From Chitinophaga sp. S165 (lineage in GTDB: Bacteria > Bacteroidota > Bacteroidia > Chitinophagales > Chitinophagaceae): a stretch of 64,000 nt of DNA. The DNA lies in NCBI RefSeq assembly GCF_003182155.1, contig NZ_QGTG01000006.1, positions 402,978 to 466,977 on the forward strand. The letters run 5' to 3'. The notes under the pieces are model-generated. The model made no database searches. It had not been told where the DNA came from and worked only from the letters and a program-made list of their open reading frames with translations. Each line of letters begins with the position of its first letter. The first letter of the stretch is position 1. Of the stretch, positions 55,924 to 63,779 are shown piece after piece. The position numbers and the translations under genes are program-made.

Positions 55924-57105
55924 ATGAGTAATATTAACCTCAAAAACATCCTCCGTTCTGTCAGAACTGCTGCACATTCGGGATCGTCACTCGAATCTAT
56001 AGACAGCCTGGAAAGCCATTCAGATTTATCTAACAGTAATATCAGCAATCATATTGATGGAATACATGAGGAATTGGACCGGATCATCAAAGATTATCTT
56101 GATAATGATGACAAGCTGTATGAAATAGCAGGCCAGATTGCCGGCAATGCAAAAAGCGCACTTGAGTTAGTAAGAAAGGATGCAGGAAAGAATTTTGTAG
56201 AAAGTTCGCAGATGCTGGAAAGCCTGGAGGTGATCGTAAAACTTGACGGTACTATGCCTTCATTCATGGTGAAAGATGGGAAGCCTGATCTGTTAAGCAG
56301 TCCCGCAGGCCCCTGGCATGCTGGTTACTGGCAGGCAGCAAGTCCGGTGGTTGAACGTGCTATCAGGTGCGTGGGACGGATCAATGCGACCTACGAGGAT
56401 TCCGGATATCTTGGAACCGGCTTTCAGATCGCGCCCGATAAAATTATTACCAACAGGCACGTCTTACAGCTAATTGCTGATAAACAGGGGAACGGGACCT
56501 GGAAATTCAGAGACGGTGTAAATATCGACTTCGGCCATGAGTACAGGGCGACGGAGTCTATTACTCCCCGCGAATTCAAGTCGGTAATTTTTGCTACCGA
56601 TAAAGAGATCGGAAATTTCATAGATCACAGGCTCCTTGACCTGGTGGTAATTGAGTTAGAACCCACTGCCGCCAACGATTATCCCGGAGATTATTTGAAA
56701 GTGAATACATCGGCCCAATGGGTGCACCTGCAGGATCAGGTATTTATTATCGGCTACCCCGGAAAGCCCCCCGTAGGATTGTATGACTTTACGCTGTTGG
56801 ACAAATTGTTCAAGACAACTTTCGGTTGTAAGCGTATTGCCCCGGGGTTCATTATTCCCGCAAAGGGAGTAAGCGAGAAATGGACAATGGCACACGATGC
56901 AACAACCTTGTTCGGTAATTCCGGGTCTGTTGTTGTACACAAAAATGATGGATTATTGGCCGCCGGATTACATTATGGTGGTTCATCCGGTACGACCAGA
57001 CAAAACTACGCGCACATACTGGCAGAGACTCTTTCTGCCAAAGACGCCCGCACAGGGAGAACATTAGCAGATTGCCTGGAAGCGTCACAGGCTGTGTTAG
57101 GTTAA
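55924..57105 (+). CDS. Trypsin-like serine protease, first gene of the conflict-type cluster
   Basis: 393 residues, cytosolic (no signal peptide). The N-terminal 120 residues are Ser-rich and then helical (DELDRIIKDYLDNDDKLYEI-like charged stretch) and could be an adaptor or effector-associated domain, but I cannot assign it. Residues 145-370 carry a chymotrypsin-fold domain with a complete catalytic triad: H179 in IITNRHVLQL, D239 in LLDLVVIEL and S333 in FGNSGSVVV. The GNSGS motif has the shape of HtrA/V8-type enzymes. It lies 13 bases before the second protease gene and 260 bases from the divergent AraC gene. A cytosolic trypsin-like enzyme next to a STAND NTPase suggests proteolysis triggered by NTP-dependent sensing. 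Confidence 0.85.
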   Translation: MSNINLKNILRSVRTAAHSGSSLESIDSLESHSDLSNSNISNHIDGIHEELDRIIKDYLDNDDKLYEIAGQIAGNAKSALELVRKDAGKNFVESSQMLESLEVIVKLDGTMPSFMVKDGKPDLLSSPAGPWHAGYWQAASPVVERAIRCVGRINATYEDSGYLGTGFQIAPDKIITNRHVLQLIADKQGNGTWKFRDGVNIDFGHEYRATESITPREFKSVIFATDKEIGNFIDHRLLDLVVIELEPTAANDYPGDYLKVNTSAQWVHLQDQVFIIGYPGKPPVGLYDFTLLDKLFKTTFGCKRIAPGFIIPAKGVSEKWTMAHDATTLFGNSGSVVVHKNDGLLAAGLHYGGSSGTTRQNYAHILAETLSAKDARTGRTLADCLEASQAVLG

Positions 57106-57118
57106 AATAAACTCGACC

Positions 57119-59095
57119 ATGAATATAGATGAGATTTTGAACGCCATCAAGGCCACACGTTCCGAATTTGCCGAACTTTTCATGGATATCCAGATCTTCG
57201 AAGATGTCCCGGTGAAGAAAGACTTTAATGTTATCGGACGTACAGGGAATGATCGGCAGGACTTTGAGAAGGCGTTAATGTACGCTGCCGCCAAAGGGTT
57301 CCTGCGTGGATTTGCGAATATGCTGATCGCAAAGGGGAAAGAAAATGGGTCGTTGACGATGTACCACATTAATGAAAATAGTAAACAGGCAGCAGCTTCC
57401 CAACCGGCAACAATTAAACCTGCAACCAACGGGTCAGCAACCAACGGATCATTAGCCAACGGGGCGGCAGTAACGCCCCGGCCAGCAGCAAACGAACAGA
57501 TAGCAAACGAGACGGTAGCAAAAGAACCGGTAGCCGTTGACAGGCCACGGATTTTATTTGAAGCGATGACTAATTTACGTAAGGGATTTAGTGAACCGGA
57601 TATTTTTGCCAAAGGTATCATACGAAACATGAAGTCTACCGGCAAAGTTTGCATCGATGAGCAGGCCGAAGGTACATGTCTGTTGGTCGGACATAATATT
57701 GTTATTACAGCATGGCACGTCGTTAAGAAACTTTTTGATCTCCAAAGCGGTGTCCCGCAAAAAGACAGCCACGACAGGCTTACAGTAGTATTCGATGATG
57801 TGCGTATATATCTGGGAGCCGGAATACGTAACAGGGGAGGCGTAACGTATAAAGCGCATAAGGACTGGAATGTTGCACATAATAGCTGTCATGTGTCTGA
57901 GTTAGTAGATAATGCTCCCTTAGAACCCTCTACACTTAGAGAGCACCTCGATTATATACTGATAAGGTTGGAAAAGGTAGTAACGCTCGACAGGCCGTTT
58001 GAAAGCCTGGATAGCACTGTTAAGGTGCCAGAGCCGCAGAAAAGTATTATCCTTTTTCAACATCCTGCCGGTTTCCCAATGCGTTTTGATGCCAATGTAA
58101 TATCCGATGAGCGTATTGATGGGGTAGTACCGGAGTGCAGGTTCCTCCATTTTTCTAATTCGCTGCCCGGTTCATCAGGAGGCCCTTGTTTTAATGAGGA
58201 ATTCCGGCTATTCGGCATTCATCAGGGGAAATGGAAAATGACTAATGATGATACTATAGTCGTTAATACAGGGATTCCTATTGAACGTATCAAAGAAGAT
58301 GTCAGACGCAGGAATATTCAGCTACCACAACCTGAACCTTCAGATTTTACGTTATGGCAGCTGGATGAATCCCACGGGTTTGCGCCGGTCATTGCACGGG
58401 ATGATCTGCAGTACATGATCTGGAAATCGATCAATGATAACGAAAAGAGACTGTTTAATATCAGGGGCGCCGATGGCCATGGTAAAAGTTATTGTATAGA
58501 CCTGATCTCTTTTATGTTGCCCAAAGACCGCCACCTGATTATTGAGCTGGAAGGCACCGTATTATTGAATCTGGATGCTGTAGGTCTTGCTAACCTGATC
58601 TGTACAAAGGCTGGCAGCAATCCGGTAACGCCGCCGCCGGTCGATGAGGTTAACTCAACAGCGATCGTATGGTTAAGAGACGAAGTACTCGGGGCCGTGA
58701 TCCGTTCACTTGATGCGGTCAGAGATAACAAGCTTGTATGGATCTGCATTAAAGATCTTAATAAAACAGACCTTCTCGGTTTACATACTGCAACGTTCCT
58801 CAATTTCCTGTATGAACAGCTTAATCAGCTATCATGGCTACGCATTGTGCTGGACGGCATGCAGGCCGTTACTCCCTACCTGGTCAGGAACAGGGAGGAA
58901 CTCTACAATTGTTCTATCAGAGTAGATGATATTGAAGTGTACCTGCATCGTTTCTTCTCAAAGTATAACCTTAAAGGGGCGGAAGATGCCAGAACAATTG
59001 CAGATACATGTTATGAGGTAAATCCATCTGCAAAAGATTATATGAGCCAGGTGGCACGTAAGCTCATGACCTTCGCAACCTATTATATTAGATAA
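57119..59095 (+). CDS. Trypsin-like protease fused to a P-loop NTPase module
   Basis: 658 residues, no signal peptide. Residues 1-85 are a helical domain (EILNAIKATRSEFAELFMDI, EKALMYAAAKGFLRGFANML) in the position and size of an effector-associated domain; the assignment is tentative. Residues 88-140 are a low-complexity linker of Ala, Asn, Pro with repeated TNGS/ANGA and ANE units. Residues 165-400 hold a second trypsin-like domain with triad H200 (ITAWHVV), D278 (EHLDYILIRL) and S353 (LPGSSGGP). From about 425 a P-loop domain follows with Walker A GADGHGKS (450-457) and a Walker B-like WICIKD ending D546. It lies 13 bases after the first protease and 17 bases before the STAND gene, so the three are one operon. 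Confidence 0.8.
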   Translation: MNIDEILNAIKATRSEFAELFMDIQIFEDVPVKKDFNVIGRTGNDRQDFEKALMYAAAKGFLRGFANMLIAKGKENGSLTMYHINENSKQAAASQPATIKPATNGSATNGSLANGAAVTPRPAANEQIANETVAKEPVAVDRPRILFEAMTNLRKGFSEPDIFAKGIIRNMKSTGKVCIDEQAEGTCLLVGHNIVITAWHVVKKLFDLQSGVPQKDSHDRLTVVFDDVRIYLGAGIRNRGGVTYKAHKDWNVAHNSCHVSELVDNAPLEPSTLREHLDYILIRLEKVVTLDRPFESLDSTVKVPEPQKSIILFQHPAGFPMRFDANVISDERIDGVVPECRFLHFSNSLPGSSGGPCFNEEFRLFGIHQGKWKMTNDDTIVVNTGIPIERIKEDVRRRNIQLPQPEPSDFTLWQLDESHGFAPVIARDDLQYMIWKSINDNEKRLFNIRGADGHGKSYCIDLISFMLPKDRHLIIELEGTVLLNLDAVGLANLICTKAGSNPVTPPPVDEVNSTAIVWLRDEVLGAVIRSLDAVRDNKLVWICIKDLNKTDLLGLHTATFLNFLYEQLNQLSWLRIVLDGMQAVTPYLVRNREELYNCSIRVDDIEVYLHRFFSKYNLKGAEDARTIADTCYEVNPSAKDYMSQVARKLMTFATYYIR

Positions 59096-59112
59096 TCCCA
59101 TATTCAGATATT

Positions 59113-62100
59113 ATGCTTCAGAGATCCGAAGAATCAAAGGAATTTGCGTCTAAGATGAAAGCTCTCCTGAATAAACAGGAGGGAAGTGCACTGTCGACAT
59201 CCGAGGGAGTATCTGCCGGTAACCCGGCTGATACAATAGTTGATGAAGCGTTCACTGCGCAGCTATCGGCGGCTACATCTATGGCGGCGCTTTCGGGAAA
59301 CTTTTCGCCGGATGATCTGTTTTCTGCTGATGTTCCGGAAGAAAGACGGCAGGACATTCTAATGGAATTGTCTGACAAATGTATTGTTGATACTTCCGGT
59401 AATGTTATGAAGTGGCTCCTTCAGCAGCCATACCGGAGCATTGAGCTAAAAAGAATGATCGGCGAAGGTTCGCTTGCTAAACATCTGAGTGATGCATTGC
59501 CGGAAACGGACAATAACGGCAATATGCTCAGATCTCTGCTCCGTGGCGATCAGCTCATCACCAGGAATATGAATGAAGCGCAGCTAAAAGATCTGTCTTT
59601 CGCCCTGGAGGTAACGAAAGACCTGCATCTTGGTAATCCGGACCTGGCGAGAGTTAAAAACCTGATTGAGCGATTCCGCTTTCTGTCAGATTACAATGTC
59701 TTACTGTCAAAAGGGTTCTATGGAAGAGAGCGTGAACTCGCAAACCTGGCTGACTTTGTGTGGGATATAGCAAACCGGGATGATAAGAGCAATTTTCTGG
59801 TACTCAGAGGAGCCGGTGGATCCGGTAAGTCAACACTGCTGGCAAAATTTCTGAGTACAGCTATAGAACATCACGATATCGCTATTGCAATACTTGATTT
59901 CGATAAACCCGGTATACATCCTTCTGATGGAAAATGGCTCGACATGGAGGTGTCCAGGCAGATCAGCTACCAGACCGGCGACAGAGATAATATTCTTAAG
60001 GAAAGCAGAGATCGTATAAAAGATGATCTTCAGACCGGGTCTAAATATTATGAATCATATAGCTCTCACTATAAGACAATCCTGAGGGGATACGTGGAAG
60101 ATATAAAGGAGGCCGCGATATATGCATTACAGAGACATTCGAAAATAAGAAGGTTGTTGCTGGTGCTCGATACCTTTGAAGAAGTCATGCAGCGGGGATT
60201 GTTTGAACATATTCGTTCCTGGTTGTATGATTGGCAACATTACGCAGCACAATTTGATCTTGAGTTTAAAGTGATCTTCTCCGGCCGGCTCTCCGCAGAT
60301 AATATTAACAATCTGGAGAACATAAAGAAATTAAGAGATGTTAAAGTAGAGGAACTTGATCCTGAGGCTGCAACGCTTATGCTCTGCGACCTTGGTGTTC
60401 CTTTGGATAAAGCCGGGCAACTGGCGGCATCGCCCGAGATTCCCAGAAGACCGCTTGAACTGAGACTGGCGGCACGCGTCATGAAGGCGAATCCTGAACT
60501 TTCTGTTAAAGAGCTCGAGGATGAGTTGGTCAAAGCAGGGGGAAAGGGCGCAAAGGAGTTCTTTGCCGGCGTTATCTATAAAAGAGTACTGTTGCGTATC
60601 AGTAACGAGATCGCAAGGAAAATAGCCTATCCGGGTTTGATTCTCCGCTATGTTAATGAAGAAATACTCGAAAACATACTTATCCCGGCATTGGGATTAG
60701 GTGGTGTATCTACGGCGACTATTGAGGAAGGCTGGAAGGAACTTGTTAACTGTGAGTGGCTGTTACAAAAAGATGAACATCAAAACTGGTGGCATAGAAG
60801 GGATATCAGGCGATCCATGCTAAAAGCGATATGGAGCCAGGAGCCCGAACAGGCCATACGGATCAATCAACAGGCCATTGCATATTTTGAGCAGACAAAT
60901 AATTACGTTGAACTGCTTTATCACGAGTTAATGAGGGCTGGCGATAAACCCTATACGCCATCTATCAGAAAAGACAGACTTGCAATAGCCGCAAAGGAAC
61001 TGGAGTTGTACGTAAATGATTTCGGTCGCTCGGGTCGCGTATTGTTCAGGTATTTGCTGAATGGGATCGTCGATATAGATGATTTTGAGTGGCTACCCAA
61101 AGACATGTGGTCAGATGCCTACTACAGAAAAGGCCAGGACCTGATCGAGGGGAGATTATTCAGACAAGCATTTTCACTGCTCGAAAAGTACAGGGCTGAT
61201 ACGCCCGTCAATCCGGTGGCCAACGGCTTTTACCAATGGGAAATGGATGCACTTTATGCGAACGTGGAGTGGCAATCAATAGCCTATATAAATCCCCTCT
61301 CTATTGAGGAAAAAACGCAAATGCAACGCCTCTGTAGTTACGTATTCCCCGGCATGATCGTCAGCGATACGTGGTATACCAGACGTATGCTTACAGAATT
61401 GTCTTATATTCTTTCAAACTATAAGTACTTTAATGTCAGCGAGGAACTCCAAACCGGGAATGCCGGATATTTCAGCCAGTTCTGTATGGGGCTATTACGT
61501 TGTCATTTTTCAGGGATCGACTCCGTGGCTGATAAAACAAGCATTAAAGAGTTCCTGTCGTCACGATTAAGCGGTCATATGCAGGTGATCGTTACGAACG
61601 ACAGAAACCTGTTCCTTTTATATAACGCTTTAAATTTATTGTCGCCGGAAACAAGATGTAATGTCGCCATTAAAGATCTGAACATAGATCCTGCAGAACT
61701 GGCATGGGGAACTGACCTGGAGCATGAATCTGTTCGTTACTTCCTGCCGAGGCGAATGGAAGAGATCTATGAATTGGGAGAACTTCATTCCGCAAAAGAA
61801 ATTCTAACAACGGTAGATAAAAAGACATTAGAAATTACAGGCGCTGAAAATATCTGTTTTTCATTTGATCCTTCTAAGGTTTCAAAAGCAACTTTATTCC
61901 GCCTATACCGTGGCCCGGATCCTGAGTTCAGGGATCCCTGCCGGTATGCTTTGGAAGAGGCATTCACCGGTCAGGAGGATTTTGAGGCATTAGCGGCTGT
62001 TTTCAGGGATATATTACCATTTAACTTAGATGAGTTAAACCCTGCATCATTTGTGGCTCTAATGGCCTGTAATGCTGAATTATGCCTGGAAGACCTCATA

Positions 62101-62289
62101 GAGTTGACAGACCGGGTGTGGAAGCTAGGTCAGTTGCTTGAAAGAGCAAGTGACCTTAAACGGCATGCGAAGAAGTTAACAATGGTAAGAGAAGCGTATG
62201 CTGCCTGGGATACCGCCGTCAATGCAGCTATTAATAACCTGCAACCGTCGTCTCGGGTATTCCAGGATTACCCGCAGGTTTATAGGTGA
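59113..62289 (+). CDS. Large STAND-type P-loop NTPase
   Basis: 1058 residues. Residues 1-205 are a Ser/Ala-rich then helical region with MKWLLQQPYRSIELKRMIGE and MLRSLLRGDQLITRNMNEAQ, unassigned. The NTPase follows: GFYGRERELANLADFV (a typical STAND lead-in), Walker A GAGGSGKS (233-240), Walker B LLLVLDTFEEV with D353, a sensor strand VIFSGR, and the PRRPLELRLA segment that corresponds to the GxP motif. Then come a winged-helix-like region and about 450 helical residues, probably a superstructure that senses or oligomerises (from FEQTNNYVELLYHELM on). This is the organisation of STAND proteins that switch on when ATP is bound. The last gene of the operon, followed by a terminator. No effector of its own is visible, so the proteases next to it are the candidates. 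Confidence 0.85.
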   Translation: MLQRSEESKEFASKMKALLNKQEGSALSTSEGVSAGNPADTIVDEAFTAQLSAATSMAALSGNFSPDDLFSADVPEERRQDILMELSDKCIVDTSGNVMKWLLQQPYRSIELKRMIGEGSLAKHLSDALPETDNNGNMLRSLLRGDQLITRNMNEAQLKDLSFALEVTKDLHLGNPDLARVKNLIERFRFLSDYNVLLSKGFYGRERELANLADFVWDIANRDDKSNFLVLRGAGGSGKSTLLAKFLSTAIEHHDIAIAILDFDKPGIHPSDGKWLDMEVSRQISYQTGDRDNILKESRDRIKDDLQTGSKYYESYSSHYKTILRGYVEDIKEAAIYALQRHSKIRRLLLVLDTFEEVMQRGLFEHIRSWLYDWQHYAAQFDLEFKVIFSGRLSADNINNLENIKKLRDVKVEELDPEAATLMLCDLGVPLDKAGQLAASPEIPRRPLELRLAARVMKANPELSVKELEDELVKAGGKGAKEFFAGVIYKRVLLRISNEIARKIAYPGLILRYVNEEILENILIPALGLGGVSTATIEEGWKELVNCEWLLQKDEHQNWWHRRDIRRSMLKAIWSQEPEQAIRINQQAIAYFEQTNNYVELLYHELMRAGDKPYTPSIRKDRLAIAAKELELYVNDFGRSGRVLFRYLLNGIVDIDDFEWLPKDMWSDAYYRKGQDLIEGRLFRQAFSLLEKYRADTPVNPVANGFYQWEMDALYANVEWQSIAYINPLSIEEKTQMQRLCSYVFPGMIVSDTWYTRRMLTELSYILSNYKYFNVSEELQTGNAGYFSQFCMGLLRCHFSGIDSVADKTSIKEFLSSRLSGHMQVIVTNDRNLFLLYNALNLLSPETRCNVAIKDLNIDPAELAWGTDLEHESVRYFLPRRMEEIYELGELHSAKEILTTVDKKTLEITGAENICFSFDPSKVSKATLFRLYRGPDPEFRDPCRYALEEAFTGQEDFEALAAVFRDILPFNLDELNPASFVALMACNAELCLEDLIELTDRVWKLGQLLERASDLKRHAKKLTMVREAYAAWDTAVNAAINNLQPSSRVFQDYPQVYR

Positions 62290-62304
62290 TACGCATCATT
62301 TTAT

Positions 62305-62371
62305 GGTAACACAAATAGATAATGTTACCGCAATAAAGAATAGCTGTCTCTTTCGGGACGGCTATTTTTTT
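62305..62371 (+). terminator. Terminator of the protease/STAND operon
   Basis: AATAGCTGTCT (62339-62349), loop CTTTCG, GGACGGCTATT (62356-62366), then a T-run to 62371. A second inverted repeat GGTAACA/TGTTACC (62305-62311 and 62323-62329) precedes it. It lies 50 bases past the STAND stop. Confidence 0.85.
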
Positions 62372-62476
62372 GTTGTATATATCCAATGAAATCTTGCCAT
62401 TGTAACATTTGTTACCATTTCTTATTTTAGAAACCATTTCCTTTGTTGGAGTATTCAACCACCGAAAATAGGAACA

Positions 62477-62725
62477 ATGGCAGACGCAATTCAATTAATA
62501 CCAGGAAACACCCTCATCACTGCAACACCGGAAGAGGGCAGACAGCTGGCCATCAAAATGTCCAGGTTAATCATTAAAGCCACTCAACCCGATGCAGCCA
62601 TTCGTGAGAAACTCAGGCCTGTATACGCAGAAGATCCGGCCATGCTCATCGCGGCAGGTCAGACAGTAGCCATAGAGTTTGCCACGATTGCAGCCGCTAA
62701 TAATTACTGGAGAAATAATGGATGA
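62477..62725 (+). CDS. Small unknown protein coupled to a Crp/Fnr regulator
   Basis: 82 residues (MADAIQLIPGNTLITATPEE, then a basic helical KMSRLIIKATQPDAAIREK part and a hydrophobic Ala-rich AIEFATIAAANNYW end). No family recognised. Its stop overlaps the start of the regulator gene (ATGGATGA), a sign of translational coupling. It may be a partner or antagonist of the regulator. Confidence 0.6.
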   Translation: MADAIQLIPGNTLITATPEEGRQLAIKMSRLIIKATQPDAAIREKLRPVYAEDPAMLIAAGQTVAIEFATIAAANNYWRNNG

Positions 62726-63350
62726 GTTTCAAAGCACGATCGTAAGCGAATGTTTATCCGGTTTGGGGAGGGATCTCTTGCAGGAGATCATCACACACGG
62801 AGAGGTAAAAGCTTTCGATGCAGATGAATATGTAATAAAGCAGGGACAACTGCTCAAACATTTACCCATTGTGCTGGAAGGAATGGTGAAGGTATTTAGT
62901 GAGGAAGATGATTATCAGTTCCTGCTCTATTACATACATCCCGGAGCTACCTGTATTTTCAGCTTTGCCCATTTCTTCGGAGAAAAGAAAATGGCATTCT
63001 CCGGAACGGCGGAAAAAGCAAGTTCAGTACTGCTCATCCCAGTGCATAAGGCACGGGAATGGATGTTAAAATATCCTGTATTCAGTGGTATGATCGTTAA
63101 GGAATATGAGAGACATTATAACGATCTGTTGGAAACTACTAAACAGATCCTTTGCTATAATCTGGAAGACAGGATACTGCAATACCTGCAAACAAAGGCT
63201 TCCATTACAGGCAATACATTACTGGCAATATCTCACGCAACCGTCGCCACTGATCTGGCCACTTCTCGCGAAGCTATCTCAAGGGTAATGAAAAAGCTGG
63301 AAAGAGATCATAAGGTACTGCAGTCCGGTCGGAAGATCCAACTGCTATAG
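62718..63350 (+). CDS. Crp/Fnr-family transcriptional regulator
   Basis: 210 residues from the ATG at 62718, which follows a GGAGAA and overlaps the upstream stop. An earlier in-frame ATG at 62679 would add 13 residues and place the start inside the upstream gene. The N-terminal cyclic-nucleotide-binding-type beta roll is at about 20-130 (DADEYVIKQGQLLKHLPIVL, then FLLYYIHPGATCIFSFAHFF). The C-terminal winged helix has ISHATVATDLATSREAISRV, the recognition helix. No Cys cluster for an iron-sulfur centre is seen. The effector ligand is unknown. Confidence 0.9.
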   Translation: MDEFQSTIVSECLSGLGRDLLQEIITHGEVKAFDADEYVIKQGQLLKHLPIVLEGMVKVFSEEDDYQFLLYYIHPGATCIFSFAHFFGEKKMAFSGTAEKASSVLLIPVHKAREWMLKYPVFSGMIVKEYERHYNDLLETTKQILCYNLEDRILQYLQTKASITGNTLLAISHATVATDLATSREAISRVMKKLERDHKVLQSGRKIQLL

Positions 63351-63353
63351 GTA

Positions 63354-63542
63354 TTAGGGTTCATGTGCCAGGACCGCCGGATGTGCCAGTAGTTGCTGCA
63401 GGGTATGATCGTCGATAAATGCAATTTCGAAACATTGATCAGCATTATCCAGTCACCACTCTTCATTTTCTTCGGTTATGGAAGTGTACTTGCGTCGCAG
63501 TTCTGAACCGGATGGTTTTGACAATCCGGCAATTTCCCTACA
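63354..63542 (-). pseudogene. Gene fragment interrupted by an in-frame TGA, unknown family
   Basis: The - strand reads a coherent 60-codon frame: REIAGLSKPSGSELRRKYTS, ITEENEEW, then a TGA at 63453-63455 where a Trp codon (TGG) would fit, then LDNADQCFEIAFIDDHTLQQ and LLAHPAVLAHEP before a stop at 63354. No start codon is present and TGA closes the frame upstream. The interruption by one base and the sensible flanks suggest recent decay. I do not recognise the family. Confidence 0.5.
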
Positions 63543-63559
63543 TCAAAATAATAGACTCC

Positions 63560-63779
63560 TCACTATAGTTATCCTTCTACAGTGTTCGAATGGGCTATTT
63601 ATAGGCTTCGTATAAGCTTACTAAAAGGGTACCAAAAGGATATTTAAAGGGCATTTATATATCAAATCGATATTGAAGTGACCTTTAGATGACCTTTTAA
63701 TGATATTTTAGTAAGCTTTTACGTACCTTAGAAAAAAGATATAGTAACCTTGTAATTATAACCTCAAAACGACCTTTTT
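63560..63779 (+). repeat. Conserved leader of the duplicated gene, copy 2
   Basis: Inverted counterpart of the leader at 27500-27720. The 61 bases next to the start codon are identical except one substitution. The 17-base block ATCCTTCTACAGTGTTC (63571-63587) is identical to the other copy and lies 26 bases from the palindrome in both. Outside the leader the similarity stops. Confidence 0.85.
63614..63718. promoter_or_regulatory. 105-bp imperfect palindrome in leader copy 2
   Basis: Same length as copy 1 and again bounded by AAGCTT on both sides and centred near TCAAATCGATATTG. It has diverged by more than a dozen substitutions from copy 1 while keeping its ends, its length and its arm pairing. 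The arms again contain AAAGG-TCA/TGACCTTT units. Confidence 0.8.
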
